DNA of 64,000 bases, from the NCBI GenBank assembly GCA_023388075.1, contig JAEWGX010000098.1, positions 1 to 64,000 on the forward strand, in the 5' to 3' direction. The notes under the pieces were generated by a model. That model made no database searches. It worked only from the letters and a program-made list of their open reading frames with translations, and was not told where the DNA came from. Below, in pieces: positions 24,702-32,200 of this stretch. Positions within the stretch are counted from its first letter, which is position 1. Each line of letters opens with the position of its first letter. Made by a program: the position numbers and the translations under genes. Source of the DNA: Pseudomonadota bacterium. GTDB taxonomy: Bacteria; Pseudomonadota; Gammaproteobacteria; Burkholderiales; Burkholderiaceae_E.

Positions 24702-25517
24702 TCAGGCGGCGAGCGGCTGCACGTCGGTGAAGAGGCCGTCGATGGTCGTGAGCTCGGGGGCGCACAGGAGCGGTGCCTCGGCGGCGTCGGCGATGAACTG
24801 CAGCAGGCGCTCCGTCATCGCGCGCGCCGGCGGCAGGTGGCTGCCCAGGATCGTCGTTGCCGCCAGCCGACGGATCGCCTCCAGCGAGCCGACGAATGCC
24901 CTGCGGTCCTGCCTTGCAGGCGAGCCCGCATGGGCTCGCGCCCACGCTGCGGTACCGAGCTTGAGGAGCACGTTGCCGACCTGACTCGCTTCGGCGACCG
25001 GCGCGGGGAGGACGGCGCCGAAGCAGTCGGCACTGAACAGGACCCCGTTTCCGGTGTCGAGCAGCCCCGTCGTCTCCGCGGTGTCCATGATCGGCGGCTC
25101 GACGGCGAGGAGCTCGCGGTCGCCGACCTGCAGGCGTTGCCCCGGATCGAGCAGGAACAGTCGCTCGCGCGCCAGCGGCAGCCGCATCGCGGCCAACGTG
25201 CGCAGTCCGTGGCGGCTCGCCACCACCCGCGCGTGCGGGGCCCGCTCCAGCACGGCTCCCAGGTTCCCGACATGGTCGGCGTCGGGGTGCGTGATCCAGA
25301 TCCAGCGAAGCGAGGCAGGGTCGATCGTTTGCTCGAGCACCGCCATGAACCGGCCGCCGAGGGCCGCAAGGCCTGTGTCGACCAGTACGGGCTCGCGTGC
25401 GTGGATCACGAACGAGTTGACCGCCAGCACCCCGTGCCCCGGCACCGGCGCCCATGCACCAAGCAGGTCGACGTCGGAGGTCACGCGGCGGGGTTCATGC
25501 ATCGTCGGGGCTCGCAT
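24702..25517 (-). CDS. MBL-fold (metallo-beta-lactamase superfamily) protein with H-x-D-x-D-H motif
   Basis: A 271-residue MBL-fold protein. The metal motif reads THPDADH (residues 76-82), so the second His of the usual H-x-H-x-D-H is Asp. This acidic variant is typical of di-iron flavodiiron/oxygen-binding relatives (H-x-[E/D]-x-D-H) rather than zinc hydrolases. Further ligands are likely in LFSADCFG and ILGSHLPP. It has no flavodoxin domain. GAGAGGA precedes the ATG. It is last in a minus-strand set with two ring-cleavage dioxygenase subunit genes, 11 bp after the second. It might sense or scavenge O2 or NO; this is inference. Confidence 0.75.
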   Translation of the reverse strand: MRAPTMHEPRRVTSDVDLLGAWAPVPGHGVLAVNSFVIHAREPVLVDTGLAALGGRFMAVLEQTIDPASLRWIWITHPDADHVGNLGAVLERAPHARVVASRHGLRTLAAMRLPLARERLFLLDPGQRLQVGDRELLAVEPPIMDTAETTGLLDTGNGVLFSADCFGAVLPAPVAEASQVGNVLLKLGTAAWARAHAGSPARQDRRAFVGSLEAIRRLAATTILGSHLPPARAMTERLLQFIADAAEAPLLCAPELTTIDGLFTDVQPLAA

Positions 25518-25528
25518 GGCGATTCCTC

Positions 25529-26123
25529 TCAGAACTCGATCGGGTACGGGGCGAGGTCGCCGCGCTCGTAGCGCTCCGGAAGGTCCGGCGTCGCGTTCTC
25601 CCAGACGTACAGCATCGAGCGCTTCGGCGAGTACCCCTGGTGCCGGATGTCGGCGGGCATCGCGGCGACGTCGCCGGCGCGCATCACCACTTTCGCGCGG
25701 GGTCGCCCTGTCTCCTTGTCGGTGACGTCCCAGTAGATCTCGTCGGAGAGCTGGATGAACCACTCCACGCGGTCGTTGCCGTGGATCACCGGCAGGGTCT
25801 GCTCCTCGGTGGTGGGACACGCGAGCGACGCCTTGCAGACGCCGGTGACCGATGGGTTCCAGGTGACATCCGAGCGGCTCAGGTAGGCGAACAGGTTGAA
25901 GGCGTGCAGCTGGCCTTCGAAACCCGGCTCGGTCCTGACCACCGGCTCGTCCTGGGGCACGTCGGCGAAGCCGCGGTTCACGCGCCGGCCAGCGGATCGT
26001 CACGAAGTACTCGTCCCGCTCGAAGGTGAAGCCGCCGGCGGCGAAGGTCCGGTAGCCGGCGGTCCGGTTGGCTTGCCGCGGCGTCTTCTCCGTGCCGGCA
26101 GGTTGCTGGATCACAGCACTCAT
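25529..26123 (-). pseudogene. Hydroquinone 1,2-dioxygenase-like large subunit, internal deletion and frameshift
   Basis: The gene starts normally (MSAVIQQPAGTEK, then GYRTFAAGGFTFERDEYFVT, about 47 residues) and then changes frame. The continuation in the +1 frame, from position 25981, gives about 150 residues of an extradiol-type large subunit (ADVPQDEPVVRTEPGFEG, HAFNLFAYLSRSDVTWNPSV, GDVAAMPADIRHQGYSPKRS, ending PYPIEF). Intact two-subunit hydroquinone dioxygenase large chains are, as I recall, about 340 residues, so roughly 140 internal residues are missing. Without a sequencing or assembly fault the product is dead. The shift also lets the N-terminal frame run on into the MBL gene. The intact small subunit lies 28 bp upstream. 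Confidence 0.72.
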
Positions 26124-26151
26124 GATTTCTCTCCTCGTGTCTATCTGATGA

Positions 26152-26652
26152 TCAGTGCAGGCAGATCCCGGCCCACTTCTGGACCGTCAGGTCGCCGAGC
26201 ATCGTCTGGACGAGCAGCACGCCGGGGCGGCTTCCTTGCGCCATGAAGCGGTAGGCGCAGTCCCGGTTCAGCAGCGCCTGGTGACCGCGTCGCAGCGCGA
26301 CGGCCCCCATCCGGCGGCCTTCGGGCTCGCCGGGCACCTGGACCGCACCGCCGCGGTCCTCGGCCGCGAGCCTTCGCGGGTTCGCCAGCTGCACGTATTC
26401 GACATGCACCTCGCCGTCCATGCAGATGGCGAACTCGTCGTGCGCGCAGGCGAACCACGGTGACACGCCTTCGGCGGGCACGACCTCCTGCACGTACTCG
26501 AGGTTGCGGGCGACCGCGATGCGGTCCCACGGGCGGCTAGTGGCCGCCACCTCGAAGAGGTTCGAGAACGCGTACTCCTTCCGGCTGCCAGAGATGAGCT
26601 CGATCTCGCCCTTGCGGAAGTCATCGAGCGACGCGAAACGGGTCTGTGACAT
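26152..26652 (-). CDS. Hydroquinone 1,2-dioxygenase-like small subunit
   Basis: A 166-residue cupin-like protein matching the small chain of two-subunit hydroquinone/hydroxyquinol dioxygenases, which open p-dihydroxybenzene rings. Recognisable stretches are RNLEYVQEVVPAEGVSPWFA and the cupin-like strand HDEFAICMDGEVHVEYVQL. The frame is intact from MSQTRFASLDDF to its stop. AAGGAG lies seven bases before the chosen ATG; another ATG is directly upstream (26655). It precedes the broken large-subunit gene on the same strand, so although intact it may be without a partner. Substrate by family: hydroquinone or close analogues. Confidence 0.75.
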   Translation of the reverse strand: MSQTRFASLDDFRKGEIELISGSRKEYAFSNLFEVAATSRPWDRIAVARNLEYVQEVVPAEGVSPWFACAHDEFAICMDGEVHVEYVQLANPRRLAAEDRGGAVQVPGEPEGRRMGAVALRRGHQALLNRDCAYRFMAQGSRPGVLLVQTMLGDLTVQKWAGICLH

Positions 26653-26765
26653 CATCGATCTCCTTGATTGCGGCCGGGGTGGCCTCGCCGTGCCGGCGTC
26701 CGTTCGGAGGGCGGCGCAGGCTTCGGCGACAGGGTCATTGGACACGCCCGATGACGCGTGGCGCA

Positions 26766-26822
26766 GGGACCGCGGTCCCGGAACGTGGCCGCATCGCTCG
26801 CCCCGGCAGGGACAGCAGTCCC
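26766..26822. promoter_or_regulatory. Two palindromes GGGAC-N4-GTCCC upstream of the dioxygenase genes
   Basis: GGGAC-CGCG-GTCCC (26766-26779) and GGGAC-AGCA-GTCCC (26809-26822) lie with centres 43 bp apart, about four helical turns, in the 224-bp gap between the LuxR-type regulator gene and the dioxygenase small-subunit gene. Both are preceded by GCA. The two sites share GCAGGGAC-x-GC-x-GTCCC. They are good candidates for a cooperative operator, most simply bound by the adjacent hydrolase-LuxR regulator. I see no clear -35/-10 pair in this gap. Confidence 0.6.
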
Positions 26823-26876
26823 TGGGGTGCGTGGCGGAGATCGAACGGAAGTGCAGGCAGGCCCGGAACCGGCCCG

Positions 26877-27947
26877 TCAGCGCTGTCCGAAGCCGGCTTC
26901 GCGTGCCCTGACGATCGCCTGGGCGCGGCTTTCCACGCCCAGCTTCTCGAAGACCCGGGTGATGGTGTTCCTGACCGTCTTCTGCGCGAGGCCGAGGTGT
27001 GCCGCGATCTGGGCGTTGTCCAGCCGACGTGCCAGGTGATCGAGCAGCTTGCGCACCTTGGGCGTCAGCGCGGAGAAGGCCTGGGGCGCCGTGCGCTGCG
27101 GTCCGGTGGACAGGAAGGCGCGCAGCTCGCTCGCGAACACGGCCCAGGCGGGCTCGTCGTGGAGCAGGACGTGGTTGCGGCTGTCCAGCGGCACGAAGCG
27201 CGCGCCGGCGATGCCCGACGCCAGCCTGCAGCCTTCCTCGAACGGCACCCGCGCGTCGGCACGCGCGTGGAAGACGAGGGTCGGGCAACGGACCAGCGGC
27301 AGCGCGGCGCTTGCGTCGAACTCCGCCGAAGCGGCAATCAGGCGGGCCGCCTGCTCCGGTGACGTCGACAACCGCTGCATCTCGTTGAACCGGCGGGCGA
27401 CCTCGGCCGTCGCGTCCGGCATCATCTGCGTGGTGAAGAGCTGGTTGAACGCCGGGTTCGCCTGGTCCCAGCCGAGCCGGATCAGCTGCACGGTCAGGCG
27501 CGCGGTCTCCTTGACCGTCTCCGGCACGTCGCGCTTCAGCACGCCCTTCGCGAAGGCGCCGACCAGGACCAGGTGGGACACCCGTTCGGGGTGCCGGGCG
27601 GCGTAGCTCACCGCCAGCGCCCCACCCTGCGACACCCCGATGAGCGCGAAGCGCTCGAATCCGGCGGCGTCGGCGACCGCCTCCAGGTCCGCGACATGCG
27701 CATCGAGCGACACGTCGACGACGTCGTGGTCCGACAGGCCGCAGCCGCGCTCGTCGTAGCGCACCAGCTGCCCGATCCGCGACACCTCCTCGATCCAGGG
27801 CTGCCATGGTGGCGACAGCAGGTCGAGCTCGATGTGCGTCAACCAGTTGGCCGCCTTGATGATCGGCATGCCGCGGCCGGTGCGCGCATAGGCGAGGCGG
27901 GTGCCGTCGGCACCGATGCAGAAGCGCAACTCCTGGGGGATGGCCAT
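26877..27947 (-). CDS. Alpha/beta-hydrolase fused to a LuxR-type DNA-binding domain
   Basis: A 356-residue regulator. Residues 1-280 form an alpha/beta-hydrolase fold with a complete-looking triad: Ser106 in GVSQGG, Asp231 in ARADARVP and His259 in SRNHVLL. Residues ~292-350 are a LuxR/GerE helix-turn-helix (LTPKVRKLLDHLARRLDNAQ, then IAAHLGLAQKTVRNTITRVF). It may bind or hydrolyse the ligand it senses. The gene ends 224 bp upstream of the dioxygenase genes, with two palindromes between; it probably controls them (inference). The ATG at 27947 gives the usual family length. Confidence 0.88.
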   Translation of the reverse strand: MAIPQELRFCIGADGTRLAYARTGRGMPIIKAANWLTHIELDLLSPPWQPWIEEVSRIGQLVRYDERGCGLSDHDVVDVSLDAHVADLEAVADAAGFERFALIGVSQGGALAVSYAARHPERVSHLVLVGAFAKGVLKRDVPETVKETARLTVQLIRLGWDQANPAFNQLFTTQMMPDATAEVARRFNEMQRLSTSPEQAARLIAASAEFDASAALPLVRCPTLVFHARADARVPFEEGCRLASGIAGARFVPLDSRNHVLLHDEPAWAVFASELRAFLSTGPQRTAPQAFSALTPKVRKLLDHLARRLDNAQIAAHLGLAQKTVRNTITRVFEKLGVESRAQAIVRAREAGFGQR

Positions 27948-28034
27948 GGCGTGTCCGGGGGCCGGCGGTTGGTGTGGCGCCGCCTCGCGGCGCCGCCGGC
28001 CGGTATGGTAGCGCGCTCGATCATCGGCAAGATC

Positions 28035-28048
28035 TTGACGCGGATCAA
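28035..28048. promoter_or_regulatory. FNR/Anr-like box TTGAC-GCGG-ATCAA
   Basis: TTGACGCGGATCAA differs from the FNR-family consensus TTGAT-N4-ATCAA at one position. It is 98 bp upstream of the PepSY/DUF2271/flavoreductase/apbE operon and 88 bp upstream of the divergent LuxR-type gene. A weak TATGGT (28076-28081) could be the -10 for the operon, placing the box slightly upstream of the standard -41.5. The site suggests induction when oxygen is low. Confidence 0.55.
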
Positions 28049-28145
28049 TCCTGGATGCTCCCGTTCGCTGCAAGCTATGGTCGTCGCAGCCACGGTCCTC
28101 GGACAGCCAGCTCCTCCGTCGCGCGCATTGAAGAGGAACCCGGTC

Positions 28146-28502
28146 ATGCGTATCTACTGCGTCCTGCGCCGAGGTCTGTTGGCCCTGTCGGTCGGCCTCG
28201 CAGCCGCTCCCGTGTTCGCCGACGACTGCGACGCTCCGGTACAGCAGTGGCAATCCCGCGAGGACTTGCGTCGGATGGCCGCGGCCCGTGGCTGGGAAGT
28301 GGAGCGGGTCAAGATCGACGACGGCTGCTATGAGATCCGCGGCACGGACGCCAATGGTCTTGACTTCAAGGCGAAGGTCGACCCGGAGACCCTGGAGGTC
28401 GTGAAGTTCAAGCAGCGGGATCGCGAACGCGATCGTGCGCGTGACCGCGGCCGTACCGCGGCTCAGCGTGCGCCCTCCGATTCGCACGGCCGCACCGAGT
28501 AG
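28146..28502 (+). CDS. Exported PepSY-domain protein with charged tail
   Basis: A 118-residue periplasmic protein. The signal peptide (MRIYCVLRRGLLALSVGLAA ... PVFA) is cleaved near residue 26. A single PepSY-like domain follows (WQSREDLRRMAAARGWEVER, then CYEIRGTDANGLDFKAKVDP). The last 30 residues are dominated by Arg/Asp/Glu repeats (KQRDRERDRARDRGR), probably an extended charged tail. Two cysteines in the mature part (DDCDAP and DGCYE) could form a disulfide. AGAGGA precedes the ATG. It is first in a four-gene operon with DUF2271, flavoreductase and ApbE. PepSY proteins often serve in haem or flavin redox complexes; role here inferred. Confidence 0.82.
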   Translation: MRIYCVLRRGLLALSVGLAAAPVFADDCDAPVQQWQSREDLRRMAAARGWEVERVKIDDGCYEIRGTDANGLDFKAKVDPETLEVVKFKQRDRERDRARDRGRTAAQRAPSDSHGRTE

Positions 28503-28529
28503 CCGAAGGAAAAGTCGAAGGAGCGGTTC

Positions 28530-29006
28530 GTGTCCAAGCCCGTATTCCCCATCGTTGCCTTGGCGGGCCTGCTCGCCTTGCCTGGCCTCTCCCAGGGTCG
28601 GCCGGTGACGCTCACCGCCCAGCTCAAGAACTACGGTGGCGACGGAGCCTACCTGGCGGTGTACCTGACCGATGCCAAGGGCGCCTATGCCCGGACGCTC
28701 TGGGTGGCGGGTGGCAAGGCCAAGTACTACAAGCACCTGGCGGACTGGAACCGGCTGTCCGCCAAAGATGCCAAACGCCTCGACGGGGTGACCGGCGCCA
28801 GCGTCGGCGCAGGCCGCACGCTCAAGGTGACCGCCGAGCTGGCCGATGCGCTGATCGATGCGGGCTACGAGATCCGCATCGATGCGGCCGTCGAGGACAT
28901 GCGCGACAGCCCCGCCGAGATTCGCGTGCCGATGTCCACCCAGAATGCGGCCAAGCCGCACCCCGGCAAGCAGTACATCCAGTCCCTGACCTTCCAGTTG
29001 CAGTAG
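28530..29006 (+). CDS. DUF2271 exported protein with flavinylation-type motif
   Basis: A 158-residue periplasmic protein starting at GTG 28530. The signal peptide is MSKPVFPIVALAGLLALPGL with cleavage around residue 22. The DUF2271 beta-sandwich follows (VTLTAQLKNYGGDGAYLAVY). Residues 85-91 read D-G-V-T-G-A-S, matching the D-x-x-[ST]-G-A-[ST] motif to which ApbE transfers FMN, with Ser91 as predicted acceptor. The apbE gene is in the same operon. Likely a periplasmic flavin-carrying electron carrier; this is inferred from motif and context. Confidence 0.82.
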   Translation: MSKPVFPIVALAGLLALPGLSQGRPVTLTAQLKNYGGDGAYLAVYLTDAKGAYARTLWVAGGKAKYYKHLADWNRLSAKDAKRLDGVTGASVGAGRTLKVTAELADALIDAGYEIRIDAAVEDMRDSPAEIRVPMSTQNAAKPHPGKQYIQSLTFQLQ

Positions 29007-29013
29007 ATCGCGG

Positions 29014-31218
29014 ATGGGTTGGAAAGTCGTCCACCGCTGGCTGGGCCTCGTCGCCGGCGGCCTGGCCATGGTGCTGGGCGTCACCGGCGCCCTCCTCGCG
29101 ATCGAACCGCTGCAGCAGGCTCTGCAGGCGCCCCCGGCCCCGGACGAGCTGTCTGTCGCCATCCTCGCCGACCGGGTACGGCAGGCCATGCCGGGCGTGG
29201 AGGAGATCCGCCGCCTTCCTGCGGGTGCCCTCGTCGCCTTCGGTTTCGAGGATGACCGGCCCCACGCGTCCTACGTGGATCCGGCCGATGGCCGTGCGCT
29301 CGCCGCCTACCGACCCTCGCCACTGCCGCGCTGGGTGAAGAACCTGCACCGGTCCCTGCTGCTGGGCGATGCCGGCCGCTGGGGCGCCGCGGGCATCGCA
29401 CTGGGCATGGCGGTGATATCGCTCTCGGGGCTGGTGCTGCTGTTGCGGCGCATGGGTGGCTGGGCCCGCCTCGCCGGGCCGGTAAGAGGAACGGCGGCGC
29501 AGCGCCTGCATGTGCTGGTCGCGCGCGTCGTTCTCGCGGTGCTGGGACTGTCGTCTCTCACCGCGCTCTACATGAGCGCGACGACCCTGGGCCTGGTCGA
29601 GCTCGAGGCGGAGGCGGAGCCGGACGTGGTCTCGGAGGCGGGCAGCCAGCCCGGGCTGGCCCCGGCCCAGCTGCCGGCCCTGCAGGCCCTCACGGTACGG
29701 GACCTGCGCAAGCTGGGCTTTCCCGCTGCCACGGACCCCGAGGACGTCTGGGAGGTCGCGACCCGCCAGGGCCAGGCGTGGATCGACCGCTACAGCGGCC
29801 AAATGCTGGCCTGGCAGGACAGCCCCACGGTGCAGCAGCTGTACGACTGGGCGGTGGTCCTGCACACGGGCGAGAGCGCGTGGCCGTGGGCCGTGGTGCT
29901 GGGTCTCGTGGGAGCTTTCGTCGTTCCGCTGTGGCTGTCGGGCCTCTTGATCTGGTGGCGGGAACGACGGGAGGCCGTTCGAATCACCGGCAACAGTCCA
30001 CTGGCGCAGGCTGACGTGCTGGTCTTCGTGGCCAGCGAAGGCGGCACCACCTGGGGCTTTGCCCAGGCGCTGCATGAGGCACTGGTCCGATGCGGACACA
30101 AGGTACACACGGCTGGCCTGGAAGCCTTCCAGACGGCTCCGGCGACGCGCCGGGTGCTCATCCTCGCCGCCACCTACGGTGATGGGCAGGCACCGACTCA
30201 TGCCGCTGGCGCCCTGGAGCGGATCACCCGCCACAACGGACCTGTCGTTCCGGTGGCGGTGCTGGGCTTCGGCGAGCGGCAGTACCCGGCCTTCTGCGGT
30301 TTCGCCCGGGCACTGGAGGAAGCCCTGCGCATGAAGGGTTGGCCGGTACTGGTGCCGTTGGAGTGCATCCATCAGCAGTCGAGCCAGGAGTTCAGTCGCT
30401 GGGGCGAGCACCTGGCACAGGCGCTGGGCGAACCGATCGAACTGAAGTACTCGCCCCGGCTGCCGCCGCGCACCACGCTCACGCTGGTATTCCGTCGGGA
30501 ATATCCCGGCCAGGGTGACAGGCCCGCGACCATCCTCCGTTTCACCTGGCCGCGCGCCCGCTGGGTCGACCGCCTGTTCGGCCGCGGCATCGCGCGCTTC
30601 GAGGCAAGCGACCTGGTGGGCATCCTGCCGCCCGACGCCGGCGTGCCGCGCTATTACTCGCTGGCGTCGGGAAGCAAGGACGGCTTCCTGGAGATCTGCG
30701 TTCGCCGACTGCCCGGCGGGCTGTGCTCGACGTACCTCCATGACCTGCAGCCCGGGGACACGGTCCAGGCCTTCATGCGCCCCAACCCCGGCTTCGCCCT
30801 GTCGGCCTCCCGGCGGCCCGTGGTGCTCATCGGCGCGGGGACCGGCGTGGCGCCGCTCGCCGGCTTCATCCGACGCAACGACCGGCACCGTCCGATGCAC
30901 CTGTACTTCGGGGGCCGGAACCCGACGCAGGACTTCTATTTCGAGCAGGACATCCAGCGCTGGCTCGATGAGCATCGCCTGGCCTCCCTGCACACGGTGT
31001 TCTCCCGCGTGCCAGGCGGCGGCTACGTGCAGGATGAGCTGCGCCGCGACGCCACGCACCTGAGAAACCTGCTGCGCAGCGGCGCCTCGGTGCGCGTGTG
31101 CGGCAGCCGCCCCATGGCGCGCGGCGTGGCCGAAACGCTCGACGGCATCCTGGAAGCCCTGCACCTGAGCGTCCAGCAGCTCAAGGCGAAGGGGCGCTAT
31201 GCCGAAGACATCTTCTGA
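29014..31218 (+). CDS. Membrane PepSY-flavodoxin-ferredoxin reductase fusion (CysJ-like flavoreductase)
   Basis: A 734-residue inner-membrane flavoprotein. It has a PepSY-type membrane part with helices at about 8-30, 127-147, 165-185 and 290-313. A flavodoxin (FMN) domain starts near 332 (DVLVFVASEGGTTWGFAQAL). A ferredoxin-reductase module follows with FAD motif RYYSLAS near 546 and NAD(P) motif IGAGTGVAP near 606, ending in the family's aromatic-containing C terminus (YAEDIF). It would carry electrons from cytoplasmic NAD(P)H through FAD and FMN to the envelope. It starts 7 bp after the DUF2271 gene and overlaps apbE by 20 bp. Confidence 0.9.
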   Translation: MGWKVVHRWLGLVAGGLAMVLGVTGALLAIEPLQQALQAPPAPDELSVAILADRVRQAMPGVEEIRRLPAGALVAFGFEDDRPHASYVDPADGRALAAYRPSPLPRWVKNLHRSLLLGDAGRWGAAGIALGMAVISLSGLVLLLRRMGGWARLAGPVRGTAAQRLHVLVARVVLAVLGLSSLTALYMSATTLGLVELEAEAEPDVVSEAGSQPGLAPAQLPALQALTVRDLRKLGFPAATDPEDVWEVATRQGQAWIDRYSGQMLAWQDSPTVQQLYDWAVVLHTGESAWPWAVVLGLVGAFVVPLWLSGLLIWWRERREAVRITGNSPLAQADVLVFVASEGGTTWGFAQALHEALVRCGHKVHTAGLEAFQTAPATRRVLILAATYGDGQAPTHAAGALERITRHNGPVVPVAVLGFGERQYPAFCGFARALEEALRMKGWPVLVPLECIHQQSSQEFSRWGEHLAQALGEPIELKYSPRLPPRTTLTLVFRREYPGQGDRPATILRFTWPRARWVDRLFGRGIARFEASDLVGILPPDAGVPRYYSLASGSKDGFLEICVRRLPGGLCSTYLHDLQPGDTVQAFMRPNPGFALSASRRPVVLIGAGTGVAPLAGFIRRNDRHRPMHLYFGGRNPTQDFYFEQDIQRWLDEHRLASLHTVFSRVPGGGYVQDELRRDATHLRNLLRSGASVRVCGSRPMARGVAETLDGILEALHLSVQQLKAKGRYAEDIF

Positions 31219-32185
31219 CCCGCATCCCGGGCGGCAGGGCACAGCCGGCGGGCTGCGCCTTCACCTGCACGGCCCGACGATGGGCACCCGATGGTCGGTG
31301 AGCTGTGATGCAGGTCCGGACGCGGATACCGTGGGGCTGCATGCGGCCCTGCAGGCGGCAGTGGAGCAGGTGGATACCCAGATGTCGCCCTGGCGCCCCG
31401 ACAGCGACCTGGTGCGGCTGAACCGCGCGCCTGTCGGCACCTGGGTGGACCTGCCCGCGGACACCATGAACGTGCTGGCACGATCGCTGGACGTCTGCCG
31501 CCTCAGCGACGGCGCCTTCGACCCCGCCGTCGGCGTCCTGGTGGACGCCTGGGGCTTCGGTGCCGTCCGTGACGAACCCGATGCCCAGGCGATCCTCGCC
31601 GCCCGCGCGCCCGCCCCGTGCCCCGCGCATCAGGGCCTGGAGATCGACCACGGCCGGAGCCGCGCCTGCAAGCGGGAACGCCTGCAGTTCGACCTGTGCG
31701 GCATTGCCAAGGGCTATGCGGTGGACCGCATGGTGGCGACTCTGCGGCAACACGGCATCCGCAACGCACTGGCGTCCCTGGATGGCGAGCTGCGCGCCCT
31801 CGGTCCCCAGGCCGGCGGCCTGCCTTGGGCCGTGGCGCTGGAGAGCCCCCGGGCCGGGCAGCGGGCAGCGCATGGCGTGATCGAGCTGCAGGACCTGGCC
31901 GTGGCCACCTCGGGCGACTACCGCCGCTTCATGCGGCTCGGGGACGCGCGGGTGGCGCACACCATGGACGCCCGCCGCGCGCGGCCGGTGCAGAACGACG
32001 TCGCCTCGGTCTCCGTGCTGGCACCCGATTGCATGGATGCCGATGCCTGGGCCACGGCGTTGCTGGTGGCCGGGCCGGGTGACGGCCTGGTCATGGCACA
32101 ACGCCTTGGGCTCGAGGCCCTGTGGTTGCTGCGTCGCGAAGGCGCGCTGGTGGAAATGGGGCTGGGGCGGTTCGGAAGATCTTGA
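31199..32185 (+). CDS. apbE: ApbE-like FAD:protein FMN transferase
   Basis: A 328-residue ApbE-family enzyme that attaches FMN from FAD to Ser/Thr of target proteins. Motifs: GPTMGTRWSV near the N terminus, DGAFDPAVGVLVDAWGFG, DLCGIAKGYAVDRM, ATSGDYRRF and HTMDARRARPV, the last replacing the usual H-I-x-D-P-x-T-G. Unlike most ApbE proteins there is no signal peptide or lipobox; the N terminus is polar, so it may act in the cytoplasm or have a later start. It overlaps the flavoreductase gene and shares an operon with a DUF2271 protein carrying a flavinylation motif, its probable target. Confidence 0.88.
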   Translation: MPKTSSDPHPGRQGTAGGLRLHLHGPTMGTRWSVSCDAGPDADTVGLHAALQAAVEQVDTQMSPWRPDSDLVRLNRAPVGTWVDLPADTMNVLARSLDVCRLSDGAFDPAVGVLVDAWGFGAVRDEPDAQAILAARAPAPCPAHQGLEIDHGRSRACKRERLQFDLCGIAKGYAVDRMVATLRQHGIRNALASLDGELRALGPQAGGLPWAVALESPRAGQRAAHGVIELQDLAVATSGDYRRFMRLGDARVAHTMDARRARPVQNDVASVSVLAPDCMDADAWATALLVAGPGDGLVMAQRLGLEALWLLRREGALVEMGLGRFGRS

Positions 32186-32200
32186 GCGCCAATGCCGGGA

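Noticed and set aside
24702..26123. A single 473-codon minus-strand frame joining the dioxygenase N terminus to the MBL-fold protein.
   Set aside because: The frame is continuous only because of the frameshift in the dioxygenase gene. Its middle is out-of-register dioxygenase sequence, and the MBL gene has its own ATG and ribosome site at 25517.
28822..31242. An 806-codon minus-strand frame opposite the flavoreductase (with similar long antisense frames at 1253-3538, 26877-29189 and 44436-46982).
   Set aside because: These are rich in Arg, His, Gln and Ala with no domain pattern, and sit opposite well-recognised genes; high GC removes stop codons from antisense frames.
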